In this document: in pieces, positions 42,481-54,615 of the stretch
Numbering within the stretch: the stretch's first letter is position 1
Layout of the letters: each line of letters begins with the position of its first letter
Source of the DNA: Lepus europaeus
Lineage: Eukaryota; Chordata; Mammalia; Lagomorpha; Leporidae
Assembly (NCBI RefSeq): GCF_033115175.1
Contig: NC_084834.1
Coordinates: 91,531,808 to 91,595,807, forward strand
DNA length: 64,000 bases
Reading direction: 5' to 3'
Translations under genes and position numbers: made by a program
The notes under the pieces: generated by a model
What the model was told of the DNA's origin: nothing
The model's database searches: none
What the model saw: only the letters and a program-made list of their open reading frames with translations

Positions 42481-44509
42481 TAAGAAAAATGTTTCCTTAA
42501 CATTTCCAAATGTTAAACATTACATTTAGAAAATAATCAAAATAGTATACTCATATCATCAGGATTTTTTGTTATTTTTGCAGTGTTTTTTATTAGTTTT
42601 ACAATGTCTTTACCATGGTTTGCTCATAAAATTGATGATACAGTAAACCTCTGAGTTTAAAATAGATTTCTCTTCATACGTAAAATAAAATTAGAACATT
42701 GTAGCCAAAACTAATTTAACCCAAAAGTCTCAATTCAAGCAAAATGAGAAATAAATGTTAGCAATTTTCCACTCTGGGGAGTGTCTGATGGTAATGAGCC
42801 CAAGAGGAGAGTAGCTGCTCGAGCTTGACACGTGTACATTTTACAGTACAGGTAGCCAACTCAGCTCTTTAGGTTTTGTCATGCTGCCAGTGTTTCTGCT
42901 TGGCACAACTTCAAGGGCCTTATGTGTCCAACCCAAGGCAGCCCCCTTCAGGTTATAGGAGCCAAGCTAACTGCATGCAAACCAGTCTGGGTCTTGGAAT
43001 CAGTTTACATGGGCATGTTGTCAGAGAAAGATGTTTATGTGTGTGAGAGTCTTAAAGGACTGAATAGAAAGATCAGAAGCAAGGTTAAGCAGAATGGGAC
43101 TGGGAAGAATTCCACATGTCCTCAGAGGACAGGCAGAGGATAAAAGAAGGTACAGTAGGGAGGCAAAAACAGAAGTGCATTCTTCACAGTCTGGCTGGCA
43201 AGCCCCGCAACAGTGCCATTCTTCAAACAAAACCTCCCTTGGCCTCAGACCCTCTGCTGGTCATGCCAGCTCTATTGATTTACACAAAACCTTCAAGACT
43301 TTGATCAGCTACCAAAATGCAAACATTTTCAGCAATGCCCTAAAGAAGCTTATTTTAAAAAACAGTTGATGTAAGGGTTTAAAACAGTCCATTAACAATC
43401 TCATATAGAAATGTGTATCCATTTATCCCCACCCATGTATGCTTCTATGCACAAGAACATTTTATACAGTCTATTAGCAATGCCACACACTTACCACACA
43501 TATTCACTTCAAGTCCTAGGGAATGTTCTTTATTTACAAATGCAAAATCAAAAATATATGATTAAACTCTTCTCTCGATGAACCTTATAGTCATCCCTGC
43601 CCCTCTGCCACAAAGAAGAAAAGGAAATCCTACTCTCCCAACCCATCAGACACAAAAAGCATGATCTGTACTTAGGTCTGTTCAGACCATAAATTCTTTC
43701 ACAGTGTAGAATTTTAGGTTGAAAATTAATCACACAATCTTAGAGACTTCAAATATCCAAATGATCATTTCCAACTTTTTACTTCTTGCTGAGTGTCCCA
43801 GTCCTTGTCAATGTGATATATACTCAGGACATTATTATAATCAAATGGTTGCTAAAAATAATGCCCTCCATATGTATTAAATACCAGCCTCTGTGGAGCC
43901 TGAGATGTTGCCCAACCTGAAGCATTGACTTCGTATCCTAGCTTTAGAGAACATCTGGTAAGACTTCTAACCATGATTTAAGCAGCCAGGTTTAATGCTA
44001 TGGCCTCTGTACTCTTAAAGTAATTACTAAACAATATTTGTCTGTCTTGAGTCATTTAGATTCTATTTCTGGATTTGGTGATTGTAAAGAGCTCCATTTT
44101 GTGAAATTATGCACTTAATCCATTCTAAGAAAATTATAACCCCCTAGCTCCAAGGTACTCACTTTAAAAATCATTGACTGGCTGGTTAAGGGAAAAGTTT
44201 CCCCATAACAAAGTCACTATGAATATAGTGGCTTGTGACCAGCTACAACAGTGGATTAAGCTATTCACCTGCCTTCCAACCAAGGCTTCCTCTGACTGAA
44301 GAGTTAGTAGAAGAATTTCCTAATTTAGAATGATGCACCAGCCTGAGGAGGCAGAACAAGAGACAGCAGAGTCTCATCTCTCTAGCCCTCAAAAGAAGAA
44401 TTCATCAACTTCTAATGCTTAAATTCTGATTGATCCCAAGCTCAGTGTGTTCTGCAATAACATCCAAGGCTCAAGAAGTGCTAAGAAATTTCAAAGTACA
44501 TACCATCCA
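42481..44509. other. 2 kb of unique sequence
   Basis: No gene, RNA or clear repeat is recognised. Frames at 42922-43369 on both strands overlap each other and lack domains. Confidence 0.45.
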
Positions 44510-44842
44510 GAGCCAACATTGTAGAATAGCAGGTCAAGCCTCCTACTTGCCATACCAGTATCCCATATTAGAGTGCCAGTTTGAGTCTTGGCTGCTCTGT
44601 TTCCAATCCAGCTCCCTGCTAATGCACCTGGGAAAGCAGCAGAAGTAGTTGGAATTATGCCACCTATGTGGGAGATGAGGGCGAAGTTCCAGGCTCCTGG
44701 TTTTGCCCTGGTCCAGCCTCATCCATTGCAACCATGTGAGGAATGAAACAGCAGATAGAATCTTGTTCCTTCTCTCTCTCCACTATCTCTCTCATGCTCT
44801 GTGTCACCCTGCCTTTCAAATAAATCAATGAATATATCCTCA
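44510..44842 (+). mobile_element. CSINE, older copy
   Basis: Head AGAGCCAACATTGTAGAATAGC, body with 'cagctccctgctaatgcacctgggaaagcagcagaag', diverged CT tract, tail TTTCAAATAAATCAATGAATA. Confidence 0.92.
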
Positions 44843-44875
44843 AAAAGTTAAGAAATAGAATTCTAAAATATATAT

Positions 44876-44910
44876 GCAGACACACACACACATAGACACA
44901 CACACATAAC
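44876..44910 (+). repeat. (CA)n microsatellite
   Basis: gcagacacacacacacatagacacacacacata, with one TAG interruption. Confidence 0.9.
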
Positions 44911-45334
44911 TGCTACAATATAAGCCTTTCTTATCTCTTTACTGAATAAAATGCTTCTAGAATTAGTCACGTTCTCTCTGAAATTCACATGGAAGAGAAG
45001 TATCCTCTAGATTAGGCTAAAGATTGAACCACGGTCTTCTCTTTGTTGGTTGGTATTCTCCTAACCTGATCCACCAACAAGACTCTGCATTCACTCTCTT
45101 TCTCCCAGCTGAGCAAACATCCTCATAGAACTCCTTTTATTCTGTAGCTTCTGATGCTATCATTCATGTTTAGGAGAATATTAGAAAGCATGATGCTCCC
45201 CCAAAATCCATTTTAGCATTTACAAAGCTTTCCTCCACTAAATTTAAATTAGGTATTGTTTATCTCTATTTAATCAGCAACTTATGCAAGCCTGCTTAAA
45301 ACCCTATGACAGAGAGAGCCATTGAGAAAGGCAG
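44911..45334. other. Unique sequence
   Basis: No gene or repeat is recognised. Confidence 0.5.
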
Positions 45335-45500
45335 TGCTGTAAGGTGGTTTACAATGCTCTCTGGAGTTAAGCAAATCTTGGTGTCCCATCCAGCTCAGCT
45401 CCTACCAGTTGAGTGGCTCCAGGCAAGTGCCGCATCTGTTCCAGTTTCTGTGTGTTCATCCACCAAATGTGAAGGAAGCACCTCACAGGAAGTACTTGAC
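45335..45500 (+). repeat. MIR SINE relic
   Basis: 'agtgctgtaaggtggtttacaatgctctctggagtta ... gagtggctccaggcaagtgccgcatctgttccagtttctg' follows MIR 5' half. The 83-codon frame over it is an artefact. Confidence 0.6.
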
Positions 45501-45559
45501 AGGACGTACTTCACAGAGCTGTGGCAGATGAAATGTAACCTAGAGGTGTTTAGTTAGAC

Positions 45560-45795
45560 CAGTGAGTTTTAGTTGTTTAGTCAGATTGCCTGGGTTTGAA
45601 TATCAGTTGTATCACTTCTAATCTGTAGGATCTCTGTGTTTTTCTCTGCTGGCTCTCCTTCTTCTTCTCTAAAATGATGCCCGTATAGTACTTCATAAAG
45701 TTGTCGAGATGATGGAATGAGAAAGTCCTAATGCTTAGCCAAGCATCTACCATGCTGGCATTAGTTAAGGTAAGAAGACTAAAAGCGTGAACGTA
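45560..45795 (+). repeat. MIR SINE, nearly full length
   Basis: 'agattgcctgggtttgaatatcagttgtatcacttctaatctgtagg', 'cttctctaaaatgatgcc', 'cataaagttgtcgagatgatggaatgagaaag', 'taatgcttagcc' match MIR in order. Confidence 0.75.
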
Positions 45796-45931
45796 GAGCA
45801 TGACTGGTGACTAAGGCATTCGTAACCTACAGATACCAGGAGAAACAAAATTGCTTGAGATGAGAGGAAGCAGCATTGTCAGCCTCAAGAGCCAGGAGTG
45901 ACATATGTATAGGTTTTTAAGTACTCAATGT

Positions 45932-46250
45932 TAGATTTTTTTGTTTATTCATTTTTCACCTACTTGAAAGGCAGAGAGACACAGAGAGGCCTTCCATCCA
46001 CTATTTCATTCCCCCAAATGCCTACAACAGCCAGGTCTGGGCCAAACTGAAGCCAGGAACCCAAAACTCAATCTGGATCTCCAAGTGGTGTCAGAGACTC
46101 AAGTATTTGAGCCATCAGCTACTGCCTCCCAAGGTGCACATTATCAGGAAGCTGGAATTGGGAGTGGAGCTAGATCTTGAACCCAGGCACTCCAATATGA
46201 GCTATGGCCTCCAAAGTGGCATCTTAACTGCTATACCAAACGCCTACCCC
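45932..46250 (-). mobile_element. Old CSINE, minus strand
   Basis: Reversed tail 'tttgtttattcatttttcacctacttgaaaggcagagaga', 'ccttccatccactatttcattcccccaaatgcctacaacagcc', worn head ending '...ctataccaaacgcctacccc'. AGATT flanks both sides. Confidence 0.88.
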
Positions 46251-46816
46251 AGATTAACGTATTAACGTCTACACACATATTGGGGGACAGGTCAAAAATA
46301 CTGTTTCTTTGCTATTTTCTTCCATCAGCATTCAATTCTATTACTACTTCTTCCTAACAGATTTCTAAAATAACCTTAAATGAGAATCATTGTCATATTT
46401 TGAAAAGTACATTTTAATCCTATACTGACAATAGCTTGAGAAACCCGAGGTCTGGACATGATCAGGGCTGTGAAAATGAACCCTGGCCAGCTGATTGGCT
46501 GAGTCCTCTGTCAGCACCTTTACCTACTAGCCAGGGCAGTTACAGTCCTGAAGCACATTTGACTCCTATGCCCAAATTATTGCTATTTTATATAACCTGA
46601 ACAACTGACTTTTTAAATAACATGAATGATGCAAAATACCATGTAAGTTTTAAAGTTTTGAGATGACTCCCAGAATATACAGAATGACTTATATCAAATC
46701 CTTTTCCTAATAAATATGAAATACTAGGGCCTTTGTCAAATCATCCCATCTCTATTATCATTTTTTTCCTATGAAAAGGGGTAGACTTTTAGATGTACAC
46801 TCTAAAATACTATTGC
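46251..46816. other. Unique sequence
   Basis: No gene or repeat is recognised. Confidence 0.5.
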
Positions 46817-47206
46817 AGGGCAGGAGTTTGGCCCAAGAATTAGGATGTCAGTTGGGATGGCCATGTACCTTATGATAGTACCTAGAAGTCCTGCTGCACC
46901 ACTTCTGACCCAGCTTCCTACTGGTGTGCACCCTGGGAGCCAGCAGCTTACATCCCTGCCACCCACATGGGAGACATATGTGGAATCCAGGGGTCCTGGC
47001 TTCAACTTGGCCCAGCCCCAGCTGTTGTGGCCATTTGGGGGAGCAAACCAGCAGATGGAAGATTCTCTCTCTCTCTCTCTCTCCCTCCCTCCCTCTTTCC
47101 CTCCCTCCCTCCCTCATCCTCCTCTTCCTCCTTCTTCTTTTTTTTTCTCTCTCTCTCTCTCTCTCTGCCTTTAAAACACAATGAAAATAAACAAAAATTT
47201 AAAGAT
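46817..47206 (+). mobile_element. Old CSINE with expanded CT-rich microsatellite
   Basis: Worn head (gggcaggagtttggcccaag), clear body ('ccctgccacccacatgggagac', 'tggccatttgggggagcaaaccagcagatggaag'). The CT tract has grown to about 100 bases of (CT)n(CCCT)n(CTT)n at 47065-47167. Several long Ser/Leu/Pro or Arg/Glu frames are artefacts of this tract. Confidence 0.92.
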
Positions 47207-47324
47207 AGAATACTGTCATGCATAATTCCATTCTCCCTAACACTAGTAACCAAAAAAAGAAAGCAGACATTTCTAGCCTGGGCCTGACCTCCCTTATTTC
47301 CTGCTTAGTCTTGGGAAAGGCAGT

Positions 47325-47605
47325 ATTGTGTGGCGGTCAGGCCCATGGCTCAGGGTTAGGGTGCTCAGTTTGAATCTGAGTTCTACTGCAACTGCTCTGT
47401 CCACCTGCAGGTTCAGACAGGGAGTGTCAGGAGATGGTAGCGCAAGTGGAGGAGCTGGGGAAGGCAAAGAGCACTGGGTAGGACACCTACATTTGTGCTA
47501 CACATCTCAAGGAGTTGGCATGAGAATTAAATGAGTTAATTTACATAAGAGGGTAGAATGGTGTCCAGCTTAGGGTGACTGCTACTAAAGTATTAGCTAT
47601 TATTA
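47325..47605 (+). repeat. MIR SINE relic with internal insertion
   Basis: 'cagtattgtgtggcggtcaggcccatggctcagg ... gtttgaatctgagttctactgcaactgctctgtcc' then, after about 90 unmatched bases, 'ggagttggcatgagaattaaatgagttaatttacataagagg' and 'attagctattattatt' match MIR ends. Confidence 0.7.
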
Positions 47606-47629
47606 TTGGGCTACATCAGAGGCACTGTA

Positions 47630-47770
47630 CTGATTTGAACATCATCTGTGATCCAGGCACTTGACATATGTTATCCATTTAATTTTCACAAAAACCCTAA
47701 GAGGAGGAAATCAGCCCCATTCTAGGCAACTAGTAAGAAAATAGACTCAAGGAGGTGTAATAATAGATGG
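47630..47770 (-). repeat. MIR SINE relic
   Basis: 'ccaggcacttgacatatgttatccatttaattttcacaaaaaccctaagaggaggaaat ... ccccattctaggcaactag ... gactcaaggagg' is reversed MIR. Confidence 0.75.
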
Positions 47771-48467
47771 AGGAAACAGGATAACTGACATAGAATGCCA
47801 AAATCCATCCTAAATTCCATAATAATAATAATACATACTAAATATTATTTTTTCATACACAGCAAAATAGAATAAATTACTGCATTTTCACTTTCCATGT
47901 AATATTGGCCATCACTTTGGAATTGTGTATAATGTTTGCTCACATATTTTTCTGTGAGCCTGGTCTCCAAGACTATCTTTGTGAATCTAATAGAAATATG
48001 AATCCAAGTGAATCTGATCACTTTTACTAGGTTTCATATTATCATAGAGACACGTCAACATTATTCTCCTGTAATCAAAGTCCTTGGATTAAAATAGCGG
48101 AAACCCCAAACTTGCTAAAGCAAAGGAGGAGGTTTCTAGAAGAAAACAGTCAGAGATTCCCATGAGGAAATGCAGCCAGCTCTCAGGGGATTATCAGCAG
48201 GAACTAGACAGCAGGCAGGAAGGCAGCTATGCCACTGTCTCCACTTCCTTGCCTTCACCCAGGAGGGCCTCACATAATCGCCAGCCCTACTTCTCTTTGC
48301 TTCAGCCCTCTTTGCTGATCCACTTTCTCTGCTTCTCCAGAGGTATCAGCATCCATAGCTTCTTACTCAGAGCAGTCAAGTAACTGACCCAGGCTGAAAC
48401 TAGCATCTCTCAGTCCCAATTCAAAATTCTCAAAGGTGACCAAAGAGAATAGGAACCCCAAGATCAA
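47771..48467. other. Unique sequence
   Basis: No gene is recognised. A small (AAT)n lies at 47819-47834. Confidence 0.45.
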
Positions 48468-48497
48468 CACACATGCACACACACACACACACACATA
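48468..48497 (+). repeat. (CA)n microsatellite
   Basis: acacacatgcacacacacacacacacacacat, about 11 pure units. Confidence 0.9.
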
Positions 48498-48719
48498 GCT
48501 ATCATGAACTTCCAGAAAACAAATGGCTGCTATTTGGACACATGCCTACCCATTCTTTCAGCGGAGTACTTAGGAAATCCTGAGTGCACTTGCAGAATCC
48601 AGTTCTCAGGCATATACAGCCAAAAGAGAGATAGGGGAAATATTTTAAAATTGGACTCCTTTGAGCTGCCAGAAAATTGCCTAGAAGCAGCAGCTGAGCC
48701 GGGAACCAAAAGTGGGCCT
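48498..48719. other. Unique sequence
   Basis: No gene is recognised. A 76-codon plus-strand frame (48504-48734) has no recognisable domain. Confidence 0.4.
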
Positions 48720-49030
48720 TTATGTGATGCTTAATCAGATGGTGATGAGGGAGGAGCCCTGGCAGCCAGCAAGCCAGCCAGCCCCGCCAGGAGTCCCGGG
48801 AATAGGGAGCAGTCTGCTGGAGAATTCACTCACAATGGCCTGGCAGGAATGGATGGGCCACGCAGGGAAGGATCAATTGTAAAAAGTGGAATTAGTCATT
48901 CTAAATCATGCAGCTGTGGTCGAAGAGAGCTCTTCTAAAAATCATTAAACAATCATGTATTCCTATTGATTTATTCAAAATACCTTGAGGGAAAGCAGAT
49001 TAAACACAAGGTAAAAGTAAGCTAATGCAG
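48720..49030. promoter_or_regulatory. Candidate conserved non-coding element
   Basis: GC-rich left part (with AGCCAGCAAGCCAGCCAGCC near 48764) passes into AT-rich, undecayed sequence with TGGAATTAGTCATTC, AAATCATGCAGCTG and AAATCATTAAACAATC. No repeat or gene is seen. The proposal rests on composition only. Confidence 0.3.
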
Positions 49031-50169
49031 ATTAAATGGATGAAGGATGGGCCGAGAGTTCCCTAGGTAGTTTTTGTACTAATGAGAGGAAAATTATATG
49101 TACACTATTACCAGGATAAAAGGGTCTATTAGAGGTCTTTTGCTTGACATATTTATGTATTTCAAATACTAAGTAGCATAGTGAATTAGGTTTACTCTGG
49201 ACATTTGTTATTTTTATTGCATCTCCAAAGTGATAAACAGAGTTCTCTGTTGAAGGCAGTGTGCTGCCTCGCTCTGGGAAGCCCTGCCTGCACAGGCGAA
49301 TCCCCATGCCAGGGCTGTTGCCTGGATATCATTTATTAACAAACCCAGCGCAATGTGACTTCCACAGCCAGGTCTTGAAAATCCAAGAGCAACACGCATA
49401 ACCCAAAAGTGGGAATGCGCTGCACCACTGCTGTGCCCATTCCCTGGGCCACATTTAAAGATGTCCTTTCAAGGGAAATCCATTGTGTCCAAACACCTTA
49501 TCACACAAGGAAACCAAAATGTCTTCTCACACATGGAGTAGACAGAGCAGCTGTTAGGATCCTCAAAGAAAAAAATGGAGGCAGAGATCGCACTTGAGGA
49601 GACCAAGGGTGTGCAACTGGTGAGGATTAGAATCAACCTCAAATATTTTTCTCCTGTGCTTTAGACTCATTCTGCTTCACTGTGTGCCAGTGAAATTCAC
49701 ATTTGCTCCTACTCCTTCCTCTCTCAAAACTACTGTGCACCTCACTACCAGCTAAATCCTTCTAAAATATGGCTGTTGTCATGTCATGCCCTCTTCATAA
49801 AGTCAGAGAGGTAAGGTGTCAGAGAGCCATAGTTCTCAACTATCTGGTCTGAAAGATGCCTTGGAAGGCTGAGGTTGGGCTCATGTTAAGTGATGCATGT
49901 TAAGCGAGCCTGTGACAGTCACAACTATGAATGATGGAGCAAAAGGAATGTGAAGGAAGCTGCATGGTTAGAGCAGAAGCTGAAAGCTCAGGAAATAGGA
50001 CGAAAGGAAGTTTAACCAGACAACATGCAAGCTAAAGAGAATGCATGAGGGAGACCTTGGTGCTAATGAAGACTCATGCCTTGTGGCTAACATCACCGGC
50101 AAAATCCAGCTAGAACGACTGGAGACCTTAACCTCACTGCATTCCACTGCCATGACTTAATCAGCAACT
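49031..50169. other. Unique sequence
   Basis: No gene or repeat is recognised. Confidence 0.45.
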
Positions 50170-50310
50170 GTAAAGACACAGGAGTGATGTGATTCTCAAT
50201 CCTACAAACGCCCAGGCCTCACCAGGAAAGGACCCACGCAAGTATGTGGTTTTTGAAAGTTCCTTATGTTTTGAGGCACAACCAGATTGAAAACATTGCT
50301 TTGCATTAAA
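50170..50310. repeat. Possible MER20-type hAT relic
   Basis: 'tgtgattctcaatcctac ... cccaggcctcaccagg ... ttgaggcacaaccagattgaaaaca' recalls MER20/MER5-like elements (ggttctcaa ... gggccccacccc ... gatgcgcagccaggattgagaaccactg). Short and diverged. Confidence 0.4.
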
Positions 50311-50609
50311 TTCTGTTCCCCATCGATACTTGTAAAGAGTGGTTTAGAATTTGGCAGAACTCCTCATTTCAGCTAAATCACGTATGTCCTTGATAATTGT
50401 ATGTGTGCAAGTGGCTCATCTTATCCACACAACAGCTATCTATGCTTTATGCTTGTGCACAGTCCAGCCAGAGAACTATAGGAATCGTCTACACTTGCTT
50501 AATGGATTACCGCTGTCACATTTCTTGCTGCTTAATTCTGTTGTTTACATGTTCTACACGTTAGAGTTTAAAAAGTATAGCTAGAATCTGAAACAAGAAT
50601 GGCATCTTG
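50311..50609. other. Unique sequence
   Basis: No gene or repeat is recognised. Confidence 0.45.
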
Positions 50610-50790
50610 CATTTCCATAGTACTTAAATTCGACAGATATAGTAATTAATTTGGTCACCACTCAGACTGTGGGAGTGACAAGGGGTTATTATTTCTAAAT
50701 TACTGATGAAGAAGATGAAATTCAAGGATACTGAAAGACTTGCTCAAAGTCAAATGGTAGGTAGCAACAGAATGGAGCTAAGGCCCTTCT
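50610..50790 (-). repeat. MIR SINE relic
   Basis: 'ttgcatttccatagtactt ... attactgatgaagaagatgaaattcaaggatactgaaagacttgctcaaagtcaaatggtaggtagcaacag' is reversed MIR. Confidence 0.7.
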
Positions 50791-50909
50791 TCAGAATCAA
50801 GTCATCTAATGCTCTTCTTTAAGGTTTTGTCACTCTAATAACATGACACAAGTCTGGAGACAATAGGCTAATCTAAACAATGAGAAATATTTTTAAGAGT
50901 CTACATCTA

Positions 50910-51208
50910 GGCCGGTGCCACGGCTCAATAGGCTAATCCTCCGCCTTGCGGCGCCGGCACACTGGGTTCTAGTCCCAGTCGGGGTGCCGGATTCTGTCCC
51001 GGTTGCCCCTCTTCCAGTCCAGCTCTCTGCTGTGGCCAGAGAGTGCAGTGGAGGATGGCCCAAGTGCTTGGACCCTACACCCCATGGGAGACCAGGATAA
51101 GCACCTGGCTCCTGCCTTCGGATCAGCGCAGTGAACCAACTGCAAAGGAAGACCTTTCTCTCTGTCTCTCTCTCTCACTGTCCACTCTGCCTGTCAAAAA
51201 AAAAAAAA
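50910..51208 (+). mobile_element. Young CSINE with 12-bp target-site duplication
   Basis: Head GGCCGGTGCCACGGCTCAAT, CpG-retaining body with a deletion of about 40 bases before 'gtgaaccaactgcaaagg', end CTGTC plus A13. AGTCTACATCTA (50898-50909) and AGTCTACACCTA (51209-51220) flank it with one mismatch. Confidence 0.97.
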
Positions 51209-51248
51209 AGTCTACACCTAGACTTTGTCTGAAACGTAAACAAATTTT

Positions 51249-52637
51249 TTTAACTTTTATTTAATGAATATAAATTTCCAAAGTACAGCTTATGGATTAC
51301 AATGCCCCCCCCATAACTTCCCTCCCATCGCAACCCTCCCCTTTCCCGCTCCCTATCTGCATCCATTCACATCGAGATTCATTTTCAATTCTCTTTATAT
51401 ACATAAGATCAGTTTAGTATATATTAAGTAAAGATTTCAACAGTTTGCACCCACATAGCAACACAAAGTGAAAACACTGTTGGGGTACTAGTTATAGCAT
51501 TAAATAACAGTGTACAGCACATTAAAGACAGAGATCCTACATGATATTTTTTAAAAAATTGATTAATTTTCTATGCAATTTCCAATTTAAAAACAAGGTT
51601 TTTTTTTCATTTTCAATTATCTTTATATACAGAAGAGATCGATTCAGTATATACTAAGTAAAGATTTCATCAGTTTGCACCCACACAGAAACACAAAGTG
51701 TAAAAATACTGTTTTAGTACTAGTTATAGCATCACTTCACATTGGACAACACATTAAGGACAGATCCCATGTGAGACATAAGTACACAGTGACTCCTGTT
51801 GTTGATTTAACAATTTGACACTCTTGTTTATGGCGTCAGTAATCTCCCTAGGCTCTAGTCATGAGTTGCCAAGGCTATGGAAGCCTTTAGGGTTCGCCGA
51901 CTTCGATCTTATTCTGACAGGGTCATAGTCAAAGTGGAAGTTCTCTCCTCCCTTCAGAGAAAGGTACCTCCTTCTTTGATGGCCCCATTCTTTCCACTGG
52001 GATCTCACTCACAGAGATCTTTCATTTAGGTCTTCTTTTTTTTTTTTTTTCCAGAGTGTCTTGGCTTTCCATGCCTCAAATACTGTCATGGGCTCTTCAG
52101 CCAGATCCAAATGCCTTAAGGGCTGATTCTGAGGCCAGACTGCTATTTAGGACATCTGCCATTCTATGAGTCTGCTGTGTATCCCGCTTCCCATGTTGGA
52201 TCATTTTTTCCCTTTTTGATTCTTTCAGTTAGTATTAGCAGGCACTAGTCTTGTTTGTGTGATTCCTTTGACTCTTAGACCTATCAGAGTGATCAATTGT
52301 GAACTGAAATTGATCACTTGGACTAGTGAGATGGCATTGGTACATGCCACCTTGATGGGATTGTATTGGAATCCCCTGGCACGTTTCTAACTCCACCATT
52401 TGGGGCAAGTCCGATTGCGCATGTCCCAAATTGTACATCTCCTCCCTCTCTTTTTCCCACTCTTATATTTAACAGGGATCACTTTTCAGTTAAAATTTAA
52501 ACACCTAAGAATAATTGTGTGTTAATTACAGAGTTCAACCACTAGTACTAGAACAACAACAAAAAATATATACTAAAAAGGATAAAGTATTACATTGTAC
52601 ATCTAGAGTCAGGACAAGAGCTGATCAGGTCATTGAG
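51249..52637 (-). mobile_element. 5'-truncated L1, minus strand, intact 3' UTR order
   Basis: Reads from a poly-T through AATGAATATAAATTTCC, the C-rich 'ccctcccatcgcaaccctcccc' block and the duplicated 3'-UTR unit (51385-51538 and 51610-51768), out to 52637. GTAAACAAATTTT (51236-51248) and GTAAACAAAATTTT (52638-52651) form the target duplication. Only 3'-UTR and distal sequence is seen, with no usable ORF2. The 67-codon frame at 52235-52438 has the same peptide as the L1 part at 34835-34980, a repeat product. Confidence 0.93.
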
Positions 52638-52722
52638 GTAAACAAAATTTTGCTAGAGATTAAACTCAGTAGGATTTGCTGCTCGATATAATATTTTAGT
52701 AAAGTATTAGAAAGAGTTGCAA

Positions 52723-53029
52723 GGGCCAGCATTGTGGCACAGTTCAGTTAAGCCACTGCCTGTAATGCCAACATCCTATATGGGGACCAGTTCAAGACCT
52801 GGCTATTTCATTTTTGATTCAGCTCTCTGTTAATGTGCGTGGGGAAGCTGCAGAATATAGCCCAAGTGCTTGTGGCCCTGCATGCACATGAGAGACCTGG
52901 AAGAAGCTCCTGGTTCCTGGCTTCAGCCTGACCCAGCCCGGGTTGTTACAGCCATTTGGGAAGTGAACCAACAGGTGGAAGATTCTCTTTCTCTCTCTCT
53001 TTCTCTCCCACACACATACTCTCTCACTC

Positions 53030-53077
<48 letters not shown>

Positions 53078-53137
53078 TGCTGCCTTCTATCCATAACTCT
53101 TTCAAATAAATAAATTAATTTTTAAAAAATTAATCAA
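52723..53137 (+). mobile_element. CSINE with long compound microsatellite
   Basis: Head AAGGGCCAGCATTGTGGCACAG, standard body, then about 100 bases of (CT)n, CACACATACTCTC, (CT)n and (GT)n (52985-53080), and tail TTTCAAATAAATAAATTAATT. Confidence 0.94.
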
Positions 53138-54115
53138 ATTAAGCCAAATCACACATTAGAAACCGATGGTGTTCTCGCCTCACTCACTTCCATGTCCATT
53201 CTTGTGCTTTACAGATATTGGTGTCACATGCACACATAATCACACACAAATGTAGACATGTACACTTGTGCACAGTGGCTTTGATAGTATCTGAAGTTAT
53301 TGTGAATAAATCCAAATAGTAGAAGCAAAAGTCTAAGAAATGTCTGTTTAAAATGTCTTAAATACCACAGAATGCACAGAGAGCAAAAACATTGTCCTCA
53401 CACACACCATCTATGCCTCAGGACATAAATTGCAGCCATTTCTAGTCTCCAAGTAACATCCTATCCCCCAAATCACCATACCTCTAACCAGGAGGATAAG
53501 AAATGTGGCTTCTTCTCCTGATTTGTAATTGAGAACATGCTTGCAAGTTGCCCAATTTAGGAGGAGACATTAGAAGAAGAAACAAGACCTACCAGCTGAC
53601 AATGTCTTTTGTCTACTTATGGGGGAAGAGGGGCACTGTCACTGTGGTCGTGTTGGACTGGGCTAGGAAAGGTCTTTCTGCTTACTGAAAATGAGTTCTA
53701 TTCACAACTGTGCTTTTTCAGGGTTTGGCTGTTCACATTTTCTTGGACGCTGTTAGAGTTATAAAATAAACACTTCCAAGATTGTTTTCTTAAAAGTCAG
53801 TCCAACATAAAATGAAATGAAAAGGACTTTTCTGAGTCTTCCATTCAACATGGGTGTATTTAACCAGGAACATACCTTTTTCTTCCTCCCTTTGAACTTC
53901 TTCAGACTGATCTTTGTTTTTCAGTCTCAATCGTCATTCATTCCCACTGGAGACTTTTGTTTGATGGCTGGCTCCATCTTAAACTCTGGGACAACATTTG
54001 GCTGTCAGTTATTTATTTAAGATTTGAATCCACGCAAATAGTGAGACAGGTGTTTGGGACCTGGAACAGTAGTTGAGTAACAATGGAATTTAAACGGAGA
54101 AAGATGCTCAAGGGC
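53138..54115. other. Unique sequence
   Basis: No gene or repeat is recognised. Confidence 0.45.
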
Positions 54116-54235
54116 ATATGATCCAGCCACCAGCTTGTAAGCAGATAAGGTATTGTTGTCCCATTTTATAGCTGAGGTACCGGAGCAGTAGAAAAATTAG
54201 GTCATCTGTTAATGGATGCATAGTTATTTAGCTAA
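54116..54235 (-). repeat. MIR SINE fragment
   Basis: 'aaggtattgttgtcccattttatagctgaggtaccggagcagtagaaaaattaggtcatctg' is the reversed MIR core. Confidence 0.65.
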
Positions 54236-54354
54236 AGAAAAGGGAAATAAAGAAAATGAGATGGAGAATTGAGTCACAAATTGCTTTCTAAAAGATCACT
54301 GCTTCCGTTTTATATTAAAAAAAACATATATCACCACCTGCTTTGCATTCATTC

Positions 54355-54615
54355 TAAGTCTGTCGCACAGTGGTTAACAGCTTGGAATATTTTTTAAGAT
54401 TAATTTAACAAGTTAGAATCTAATGTACTCTCACAGGTTTGGGTTTGAATCCTATTTCTTCCATCTACTGGATATGAAAACGAGAAAGTTACTTTTGCAG
54501 ACAGAAATATATGAAAGCATCTCCTCATAGATGTAGTATGAGAATTAAATGAGGGTACTACATAGGAAGTGGTTATCCCATAGCCTAGCACGTAATAAAT
54601 ACTTTAAAATGTTAG
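54355..54615 (+). repeat. MIR SINE, nearly full length
   Basis: 'cagtggttaacagcttgg', 'caggtttgggtttgaatcctatttcttccatctactgg', 'ctcatagatgtagtatgagaattaaatgagggtactac', 'tagcacgtaataaatactttaaaatg' match MIR in order, with a 50-base unmatched insert after the head. Confidence 0.85.
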